From the NCBI RefSeq assembly GCF_001613445.1, contig NZ_BDCJ01000044.1, positions 1 through 32,456 on the forward strand: 32,456 bases of DNA, in the 5' to 3' direction. Below, one piece after another: positions 1-5,804 of the stretch. Position numbers and translations under genes: made by a program. Positions within the stretch are counted from its first letter, which is position 1; each line of letters begins with the position of its first letter. Source of the stretch: Nocardia grenadensis NBRC 108939. Lineage in GTDB: Bacteria; Actinomycetota; Actinomycetes; Mycobacteriales; Mycobacteriaceae. The notes beneath the pieces were generated by a model. That model did no database searches. It saw only the letters and a list, made by a program, of their open reading frames with translations, and was not told the origin of the DNA.

Positions 1-20
1 GTTTTGCGAGACACCTCAAA

Positions 21-137
21 GGGTTGAGGCCGTCTCGCCGTTTCGGCCTCGAAAGCGCATGAGCCGAAGGCTCGAGTCTCGAGGCCGAAACGGCGAGACC
101 AAGGGGGCCTCAACCCTGCGGCGCCGGAGGCGCCGCC
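21..137. repeat. Long structured inverted repeat, copy 1
   Basis: Two perfect arms are visible: 32-52 pairs with 79-99 (21 bp) and 21-31 pairs with 106-116 (11 bp). They are separated by six unpaired bases on the 3' side only (100-105). The 26-nt loop contains a smaller hairpin (61-65 with 69-73). Directly after the outer arm is a second GC hairpin, 118-125 with 129-136. The last 24 bases (114-137) match 24004-24027 at 22 of 24 positions, and that second element also has a two-step arm with an internal loop. This suggests a dispersed repeat or structured RNA family rather than a simple terminator. Confidence 0.6.
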
Positions 138-362
138 AAAGACACAGAACCTTCACGAACAAGCTCATAACCCCACCCTTGCCGGTGAGCGCACTCGCGA
201 ATATGAAGGGGCGGGCTCACTCGCGAACGGCGCTGTGTTTTCTGCGGCGCTGCGAGGATTGAGGCCCTCTCGGCCAACCCCGGCTTTCCTGGGCAGGGCC
301 TTCGCCCAACGGCGCCCGTTGCCGCTATCCACGCTGATTCCGGTCGTACAAGGCTACAGACG

Positions 363-396
363 AGAACGCCGCCAGAAGCACTTCTGGCGGCGTTCT
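363..396 (-). terminator. Terminator of the nitronate monooxygenase gene
   Basis: A perfect 16-bp inverted repeat (363-378 with 381-396) has only two bases between its arms, so the real loop is probably four bases. It begins 37 bases downstream of the minus-strand stop codon at 433. There is no long T-run, as is usual for actinobacterial intrinsic terminators. Confidence 0.75.
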
Positions 397-432
397 GCTT
401 TCGGCTTCCGGATAGCCGACTCCGCGGTGCGA

Positions 433-1560
433 TCAGATATCGCCGTTGAGTTTGTTCAACCGCTCGCAAGCCGTGACGTACTCCTCGACCAGCCGGTTCA
501 TAATGTCGGCCGAGCGTTCCGTCTTGTTCATCATGCCGACCACCTGGCCGACCGGGTTGAAGTTGACGTCCTTGGCGGCTTCCGGATAGCGGTGGCCGCG
601 CTTCACGCCGTCCAGGGCCACCATCATCTGCAGCGGCATGGGCAGCGGGTCGGGGGTGTCGGCGGATTCCCAGGCGTCGGTCCAGTCGTTGCGCAGCATG
701 CGGGCCGGTTTGCCGGTCCAGGCGCGGGAGCGGATGGTGTCGTGGCTGGTGGCGTCGATGTAGGTCTTCATCTGGGCGGGGGGCACATTGGCCTCTTCCA
801 CGGTCAGCCAGATGGAACCGGTCCACGCGCCCGCGGCGCCCATCGCCATCGCGGCGGCGACCTGGCGGCCGTCGCCGATGCCGCCGGCCGCGAGTACCGG
901 CAGATCGCCTACGGCGTCGATGACCTGCGGCCACAGCACCAGCGAGGAGACCTCGCCGCAGTGGCCGCCGCCTTCGGTGCCCTGGCAGACCACGAAGTCC
1001 AGGCCGGCGTCCTTGTGGTTCAGCGCGTGTTTCACCGAACCGCACAGTGCGCCGATCAGCCGGCCGGATTCCTGGATCTGGGAGACGAACTCCGGCGGCG
1101 GGGTGCCGAGCGCGTTGGCGACCAGCTTCGCTTTCGGATGCCGCAGGATCACCTCGACCTGCGGCGCGGCCGTGGTGGCGGTCCAGCCGAGCAGTTGCGG
1201 GTGGACCTCCTCTTCGGGGAGCTTCGGCACGCCGTGGTCGGCGAGGATCTTCTCGGCGAAGTCGCGATGCCCCTGCGGGACGTGTTTGGCGAGTTCGGTC
1301 TCGAGCTGTTCGGGCGACAGGCCATCGATGCCCTTGCCCTCGTATTTGGAGGGGATGACGAGGTCGACGCCGTAGGGGTTGTCGCCCACGTGTTCGTCCA
1401 GCCAGGCCAGTTCGACCTCGAGCTGTTCGGCGGTGAAGCCGACCGCGCCGAGTACGCCGAGACCGCCGGCGTTGCTGACCGCGGCCGCCACATCGCGGCA
1501 GTGGGTGAAGGCGAAGATGGGGAACTCGATCCCCAGCCGGTCGCAGATATCGGTACGCAT
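433..1560 (-). CDS. Nitronate monooxygenase-like FMN oxidoreductase
   Basis: A 375-residue protein of the nitronate monooxygenase (2-nitropropane dioxygenase-like) TIM-barrel family. These cytosolic FMN enzymes oxidise alkyl nitronates or related substrates; the true substrate is often unknown. Visible marks are the glycine-rich GTEGGGH segment at residues 194-200, whose His is at the usual catalytic position, and the FMN-phosphate loop AAGGIGDG at 224-231. The N-terminus (RLGIEFPIFAF) is the usual first barrel strand. The ATG at 1560 follows a GGGAG motif. A KstR-like palindrome about 150 bp upstream suggests control by the cholesterol-catabolism repressor; related proteins occur in KstR-type regulons of mycobacteria, from memory. 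A strong hairpin follows the stop, so the gene is probably monocistronic. Family assignment is secure; physiological role is inferred. Confidence 0.9.
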   Translation of the reverse strand: MRTDICDRLGIEFPIFAFTHCRDVAAAVSNAGGLGVLGAVGFTAEQLEVELAWLDEHVGDNPYGVDLVIPSKYEGKGIDGLSPEQLETELAKHVPQGHRDFAEKILADHGVPKLPEEEVHPQLLGWTATTAAPQVEVILRHPKAKLVANALGTPPPEFVSQIQESGRLIGALCGSVKHALNHKDAGLDFVVCQGTEGGGHCGEVSSLVLWPQVIDAVGDLPVLAAGGIGDGRQVAAAMAMGAAGAWTGSIWLTVEEANVPPAQMKTYIDATSHDTIRSRAWTGKPARMLRNDWTDAWESADTPDPLPMPLQMMVALDGVKRGHRYPEAAKDVNFNPVGQVVGMMNKTERSADIMNRLVEEYVTACERLNKLNGDI

Positions 1561-1711
1561 GGCGGTGGCTGTCTCCCTATGCCTGGAACAAGTTACATAA
1601 TTGCCGCGCGGCGGCTGATCGGGCCGCTGTCACCCTTGTGGCCCGAATACGGCGAACACCTCCGATAACGGTGGTCGGCGCAGTGGGACGCGACGGGTGT
1701 CATACCTTGAA

Positions 1712-1725
1712 TGTAACACGTTCTA
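1712..1725. promoter_or_regulatory. KstR-like operator
   Basis: The 14-mer TGTAACACGTTCTA fits the published KstR consensus TnnAACnnGTTnnA at every fixed position. It lies in the 182-bp gap between the stop of the minus-strand glycosyltransferase and the start of the minus-strand monooxygenase, about 150 bp before the latter's ATG. A TATGAC hexamer on the minus strand shortly downstream could be its -10. The distance to the start is longer than typical, so activity is inferred. Confidence 0.55.
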
Positions 1726-1742
1726 GTTTCATTGGAACCGGT

Positions 1743-3128
1743 TCAGTCACGCGGCCCCGGTCCGGCCACCGGTGTCGCCTCCGCCGGATCCGCGGCATGG
1801 GTGCCCGGTGTCCGCACTGGGACTCTCAGGAAGACCCAGAACAACACCACCAGCAGGGTGGCCCGGCCCCAGACACCGAATCGGACCACCGCCTCCATCA
1901 GCTCGACCGAATGCCCGGTCCCCATCGTGTAGAAGTAGCGGAAGACGCCCACCCCGATCGCTATATCGGCGACCAGGTAGCCCCACACCACCGGCCACGG
2001 GACAGCCAGCAGCACCAGGAACGGGATAAGCCAGAGGGTGTACTGCGGCGAATGCACCTTGTGGAACAGCAGGAACCCGCACAGCATCGCCCCGCTGACA
2101 CCGAGCCAGGGGTACACACCGGAATGGGTGTACCGCAGCCACCCGGCCCCCAGTGCCACGGCGAACGACGCGATGACCAGTGTCGGCGAGGCGACCGACA
2201 CGACCTCGGTGAACGCGGCGCTGCTCAACGGGTCGGCGCCGAACAGCGGCCGCAGACCCCAGTACCAGATCGAGTTGGTGGTGATATCGGCTTCGCGCTG
2301 CTGCTGGAACTCGATCGAGGCCCGCCAGCCGTCGAACCCGGCCAGCGCGAACGGCATATTGACCGCCACCACCGTGCCGCACGCGGCGGCCGCGGTGCCC
2401 AGTGCGCCGGTCAGATCCGGACGTTCGCCCGGCCCCGCCCGCCCTCGCTCCCCGCCGGTCAGCACATACAGCAGCAGCGGGATCACGAAGATCGCCGGAT
2501 AGATCTTGAAACAGAACCCGAGGCCCAGCAGTATCGCCGCCACCGCCCCACGAGCGCGTAACGGCCAACGGGTGGTGGCCACCACCGCGGCGGCCGCCAC
2601 GGTCGTGCACACCACCGGTAGTTCCCAGTTGTGGTACGCGTACAGCACCAGCGGCGGCCCCGCGGCCCACAGCAGGGCGGCCCGCCCGGCCAGCCTGGCC
2701 AGCAGCCAGGCCGTGACCAGTGCGAACGGTGTAAGTAGCAGCGCCGAATGGAGTAGGAAGGTCGCGTCGTTGTGGGCCCCCAGCGCGCCGAGCCACATCA
2801 ACAGCCCGCTCAGGACCGGGTATTCCACGGCACCGCCGGTAAGGGTGCCGTCGGCGGTGATCCCCCCGTGCACGTAGGGAAAAATATGCTGATCGATATC
2901 GCGGCCCAGCCACAGGAACTGGATATCGGAATAACAGACCCGGGCGTCCTTGACGTAATCGAAAGCGGCACTGCGACCGTCGGCGCGGAAGGGGGCTCCG
3001 GCGCAGCGCGCCTTGTTGAGAAATGCCACCGCGAGGGTCGCGCCGCACAACAGCACAACCATGAGAACGGCGGTACCGCGACCGACGCGATCGGCCCCGG
3101 GCACACGTACGGCCGGTCCGATCGACAT
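1743..3128 (-). CDS. GT87-type polyprenol-linked membrane mannosyltransferase, paralogue B
   Basis: A 461-residue polytopic membrane protein of the GT-C superfamily, GT87 (DUF2029) type. Such enzymes transfer sugars, usually mannose, from polyprenyl-phosphate donors to envelope glycans on the outer face of the membrane. A first transmembrane helix spans about residues 19-38. The extracytoplasmic loop after it has CYSD at 65-68, with the Asp where GT-C enzymes keep the catalytic acid, and EYPVLSG at 102-108. Near the C-terminus is SPQYTLWLIP. The same three motifs occur in the larger paralogue at 27852-29693. The ATG at 3128 has no clear ribosome site but a TAGTGT hexamer ends 7 bases upstream, suggesting a leaderless message. 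Divergent from rpsF. The acceptor glycan cannot be read from the sequence. Confidence 0.8.
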   Translation of the reverse strand: MSIGPAVRVPGADRVGRGTAVLMVVLLCGATLAVAFLNKARCAGAPFRADGRSAAFDYVKDARVCYSDIQFLWLGRDIDQHIFPYVHGGITADGTLTGGAVEYPVLSGLLMWLGALGAHNDATFLLHSALLLTPFALVTAWLLARLAGRAALLWAAGPPLVLYAYHNWELPVVCTTVAAAAVVATTRWPLRARGAVAAILLGLGFCFKIYPAIFVIPLLLYVLTGGERGRAGPGERPDLTGALGTAAAACGTVVAVNMPFALAGFDGWRASIEFQQQREADITTNSIWYWGLRPLFGADPLSSAAFTEVVSVASPTLVIASFAVALGAGWLRYTHSGVYPWLGVSGAMLCGFLLFHKVHSPQYTLWLIPFLVLLAVPWPVVWGYLVADIAIGVGVFRYFYTMGTGHSVELMEAVVRFGVWGRATLLVVLFWVFLRVPVRTPGTHAADPAEATPVAGPGPRD

Positions 3129-3134
3129 ACCGAC

Positions 3135-3140
3135 ACACTA
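3135..3140 (-). promoter_or_regulatory. Candidate -10 for leaderless GT87 B mRNA
   Basis: On the minus strand the hexamer TAGTGT fits TAnnnT and ends 7 bases before the ATG at 3128. This spacing would put the transcript start at or next to the start codon. No clear -35 was found. Confidence 0.35.
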
Positions 3141-3365
3141 GTGGGCTCCGCCACGTGCCGCCGCGTGATCGTATCGGCACCGGTCGCCGGATGTACCCAC
3201 GTTCGACCAGGTCGGAAGGGGTGCGAAAAATGGTGGAAAGCGACCGCGTGCCGACCGCGGAATTGCATTTCGTGACTTCGCCGGCGAGGCCGTCACGATG
3301 CCGAAGATCGATTTCGTTTCCTACGGCCCACTCGGGTACTCTTGCCCGGTTGCTGACGCGACGAC

Positions 3366-3410
3366 CCTCCTGCCACGGACCGTCCGTGGCCGAACCCAGA
3401 CCACAGGAGG
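3366..3410 (+). ncRNA. Candidate S6:S18 ribosomal-protein leader of rpsF
   Basis: A perfect 8-bp hairpin (3372-3379 with 3383-3390) is capped by the triloop CCG. Just outside it, CCTCCT (3366-3371) is complementary to AGGAGG (3405-3410), which is the rpsF Shine-Dalgarno sequence. The result is two stacked helices with a 14-nt 3' bulge, with the ribosome site buried in the lower helix. In many bacteria an S6:S18 complex binds an rpsF leader that presents a CCG trinucleotide, mimicking its 16S rRNA site. The structure and CCG are seen; autoregulation by the rpsF and rpsR products of this operon is inferred. Confidence 0.6.
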
Positions 3411-3420
3411 TGATTGGTTC

Positions 3421-3708
3421 GTGCGTCATTACGAAGTGATGGTCATCCTCGATCCGAGCATGGACGAGCGCACCGTCGGACCGTCCCTGGAGAATATGCT
3501 CGGCGTTGTCCGCACCGAGGGCGGCAAAATCGACAAGGTCGATATCTGGGGCCGTAAGCGCCTCGCCTACGAGATTCGTAAACAGGCCGAAGGCATCTAC
3601 GCGGTGATCGATCTGACCGCCGAGCCCGCCACGGTGAACGAACTCGACCGCCAGCTGGGCCTCAACGAGCAGGTGCTGCGCACCAAGGTTCTGCGCAACG
3701 ACAAGTAG
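3421..3708 (+). CDS. rpsF: 30S ribosomal protein S6
   Basis: A 95-residue S6, which pairs with S18 on the platform of the small subunit. The sequence begins RHYEVMVILDP and includes the typical GRKRLAYEIRKQAEGIY segment; full length for an actinobacterial S6. The GTG at 3421 was chosen because AGGAGG lies ten bases upstream and the S6 consensus starts there. An in-frame ATG at 3298 would add a non-conserved N-terminus and cover the leader hairpin. First gene of the rpsF-ssb-rpsR-rplI operon; ssb follows after 96 bp, a gap that holds a small hairpin at 3734-3751. Confidence 0.97.
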   Translation: MRHYEVMVILDPSMDERTVGPSLENMLGVVRTEGGKIDKVDIWGRKRLAYEIRKQAEGIYAVIDLTAEPATVNELDRQLGLNEQVLRTKVLRNDK

Positions 3709-3804
3709 TCCCGGCGCTACCGCCGTTTCGTCGGAGCCTGTCTCTAGGCTCTAGCGCAACAGGCGAGTGCACCCGGACTGCACACCGAGCAGGAGGAACC
3801 CCCC

Positions 3805-4347
3805 ATGGCAGCTGGCGATACGGTAATCACGGTCATCGGAAATCTGACGGCCGATCCCGAGCTTCGATTCACGCCCGCGGGAGCGGCGGTGGCCAATTTC
3901 ACCGTGGCCTCCACGCCCCGCATTTTCGACCGTAATACCAACGAGTGGAAAGACGGCGAAGCGCTGTTCCTGCGCTGCAATATCTGGCGCGAGGCCGCGG
4001 AGAACGTCGCCGAGAGCCTGACCAGGGGATCCCGCGTGATCGTCAGCGGCCGGCTCAAGCAGCGCTCCTTCGAAACCCGTGAGGGCGAGAAGCGCACGGT
4101 CGTCGAGCTCGAGGTCGACGAGGTCGGCCCGTCGCTGCGGTACGCCACGGCCAAGGTCAACAAGACCAGTCGCGGTGGCGGCGGTGGTGGTGGATTCGGT
4201 TCCAATAGCGGCGGTGGTGGTAACCACAATGCCGGAAACGGTGGCGGTGGACGGTCCGAGCAGGGCGCTGCGGACGACCCGTGGGGTAGCGCGCCCGCGG
4301 CCGGCTCCTTCGGGGGCGGGCGGATGGACGATGAACCGCCGTTCTGA
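3805..4347 (+). CDS. ssb: Single-stranded DNA-binding protein
   Basis: A 180-residue SSB. Residues 1 to about 115 form the OB-fold, starting DTVITVIGNLTADPELRF. A long Gly-rich, disordered stretch follows from about 124 to 150, and the acidic tail ends DDEPPF (175-180), the tip that recruits replication and repair partners. It coats single-stranded DNA as a tetramer. The ATG follows GGAGGAA. Its place between rpsF and rpsR is the classic arrangement, and dnaB lies downstream, so replication and translation genes are co-located. Nothing is missing compared with mycobacterial SSB. Confidence 0.97.
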   Translation: MAAGDTVITVIGNLTADPELRFTPAGAAVANFTVASTPRIFDRNTNEWKDGEALFLRCNIWREAAENVAESLTRGSRVIVSGRLKQRSFETREGEKRTVVELEVDEVGPSLRYATAKVNKTSRGGGGGGGFGSNSGGGGNHNAGNGGGGRSEQGAADDPWGSAPAAGSFGGGRMDDEPPF

Positions 4348-4402
4348 GACGGCCCGCATCGGCCCGCGACAGCGGGCCACCAAGAATACGGAGTGAACGA
4401 AA

Positions 4403-4654
4403 ATGGCCAAGGCACCGGCGCGCGAAAAGGTGCTCAAGAAGAAGGCTTGCGCTTTCTGCAAGGAGAGCAAGTCCGGCATCGTCGACATCAACTACAAAGA
4501 TGTGCCGCTGCTGCGCAAGTACGTCAGTGAGCGTGGCAAGATCCGCGCTCGCCGGGTCACCGGCAACTGCGTACAGCACCAGCGCGATATCGCCATCGCG
4601 GTGAAGAACTCGCGTGAGATGGCGCTGCTGCCCTACGTTTCGACGGCTCGCTGA
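4403..4654 (+). CDS. rpsR: 30S ribosomal protein S18, cysteine-containing form
   Basis: An 83-residue S18, partner of S6 on the 30S platform. It keeps C16, C19, C56 and H59, the zinc-ligand pattern of the C+ form. Actinobacteria often carry a second, cysteine-free S18 elsewhere that replaces this one under zinc limitation. The conserved RARRVTGNC segment (48-56) is present. ATG start 55 bp after ssb; rplI begins 18 bp after the stop. Confidence 0.96.
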   Translation: MAKAPAREKVLKKKACAFCKESKSGIVDINYKDVPLLRKYVSERGKIRARRVTGNCVQHQRDIAIAVKNSREMALLPYVSTAR

Positions 4655-4672
4655 GAAAGGTCGGTCAAGCAT

Positions 4673-5128
4673 ATGAAGCTCATTCTGACTGCCGATGTGG
4701 ACAACCTCGGCGCTCCCGGCGACACCGTCGAGGTCAAGGACGGCTACGGCCGTAACTACCTGCTGCCCCGTGGGCTGGCCATCGCCGCCAGCCGCGGTGC
4801 GCAGAAGCAGGTCGAGGGAATCCGCCGGGCCCAGGAGGCCCGCCGGGTGCGCGACCTCGGCCATGCCAACGAACTGAAGCAGGCGATCGAGGGCCTCGAA
4901 GGGGTCTCGCTGTCGGTCAAGACCGCCGGCACCGGCAAACTCTTCGGTTCGGTCACCCAGTCCGATGTCGCCGCCGCCATCAAGTCGGCCGGGGGCCCGG
5001 TGCTGGACAAGCGCAGCATCGAACTGCCGAAGTCGCATATCAAGGCCACCGGTAAGCACCAGGTGACCGTCCATCTGCACCCGGACGTAGCCGCGAAGTT
5101 CGCGCTGGAGGTCATGGCCGCCGGCTGA
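4673..5128 (+). CDS. rplI: 50S ribosomal protein L9
   Basis: A 151-residue L9, which binds 23S rRNA through its N-domain and reaches out through a long central helix. The N-terminal MKLILTADVDNLG and the GYGRNYLLPRGLA signature (24-36) are clear. The helical linker rich in Arg, Ala and Glu (about 42-78) and the C-terminal domain ending in KFALEVMAAG complete a full-length protein. Last gene of the ribosomal operon, followed by a strong hairpin 28 bp after the stop. Confidence 0.97.
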   Translation: MKLILTADVDNLGAPGDTVEVKDGYGRNYLLPRGLAIAASRGAQKQVEGIRRAQEARRVRDLGHANELKQAIEGLEGVSLSVKTAGTGKLFGSVTQSDVAAAIKSAGGPVLDKRSIELPKSHIKATGKHQVTVHLHPDVAAKFALEVMAAG

Positions 5129-5154
5129 GCCGGCCCACGCAAACATACCCGGAA

Positions 5155-5200
5155 ACCGGGGATCACGTCTGCTCGGCCATGGGTAGACGTGATCCCCGGT
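5155..5200 (+). terminator. Terminator of the rpsF-rplI operon
   Basis: A perfect 15-bp stem (5156-5170 with 5185-5199), extendable by one A-T pair, encloses a 14-nt loop. It begins 28 bp past the rplI stop and separates the ribosomal operon from dnaB. Confidence 0.85.
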
Positions 5201-5804
5201 CGGTTGTGCTGTACGACAGCAATCCTTGGTTAGCCCGATGATTGCCGCAATTCTTGTGACGGCGGGTGCCTGCATATTCGCAGGCGGCACCGCTTCGAGT
5301 GGGGGTGTCTTATCCACAAGATGTGAGTCCTGTGGATCGATCACGAAACCAACCGGACGTAATGTGACCCAGCTCATATCTGTTCGTCTGTCTGTCAACT
5401 CAACACGCCCGGATGTTCAACATCGCCGACACGCCGAGGCTTTGTTTATCCACACTGCGCGGTCGCGGAAAATCTGGGTCTAGCTGGGTATTTTCCGGGG
5501 CTGACCTGCGTTTCCCTCAAGTTATCCACATGTTGTGCACAACCTGAGGTGAACTATCCCCAGGTTATCCACAGGTATGTGCACAGGCGTGGTTGGCATG
5601 TGGATAGAACCTCGCTTAGGTTCATCGCAGCACCATGTGCGACACCCCGCACGACGCGGGGGTGCGGTTCTCTCTGGGTGATAGCTGGTACGCCTGACCA
5701 CTGGTCACCGGTGCCTCGGCGTCCCGGCGAACCTGTCGGACCCGTGGGGTAGAACCGGTCGTCGAAGGGTGCGTCCGGTCAGAAGGAGAGGACGGTCGAG
5801 TCGG
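5201..5804. promoter_or_regulatory. dnaB upstream region with a DnaA-box cluster
   Basis: There is no credible gene in these 604 bases. Four exact TTATCCACA nonamers occur in the same orientation at 5310-5318, 5446-5454, 5522-5530 and 5565-5573. A one-mismatch box lies on the other strand at 5599-5607. Weaker matches are at 5331-5339 and 5554-5562, and a 12-bp palindrome GTTGTGCACAAC sits at 5532-5543. Local base composition is more AT-rich than the flanking genes. DnaA binding is therefore likely, either to control dnaB or to titrate DnaA. The dnaB ribosome site (AAGGAG) is near 5783-5788. Confidence 0.7.

Larger units (their letters stand above)
1..432. other. Intergenic region with structured repeat and terminator
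   Basis: No convincing gene is seen. The open frames crossing it on both strands are shadows that continue into the monooxygenase gene or consist of Arg-rich low-complexity peptide. The stretch holds a large inverted repeat with a GC-rich tail (21-137) and a strong hairpin (363-396) just past the stop codon of the minus-strand gene. The segment 138-362 shows nothing I can name. Confidence 0.6.

Noticed and set aside
110..1668. Long open frames on both strands overlapping the monooxygenase gene
   Set aside because: They are Arg- and Gly-rich or lack any family motif and overlap a clear FMN enzyme; high GC suppresses stop codons in these frames.
1747..3429. A 560-codon minus-strand frame
   Set aside because: It lies out of frame over the GT87 gene and antisense to the rpsF leader; its product is low-complexity Arg/Gly-rich.
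4157..5398. A 413-codon minus-strand frame antisense to ssb, rpsR and rplI
   Set aside because: No motif, and it crosses the operon terminator and DnaA-box region; it mirrors real genes.
5310..5607. Main chromosomal origin oriC
   Set aside because: The boxes are real, but no dnaA, dnaN, gyrB or rpmH is nearby and there is no clear AT-rich unwinding element, so oriC is unlikely here.
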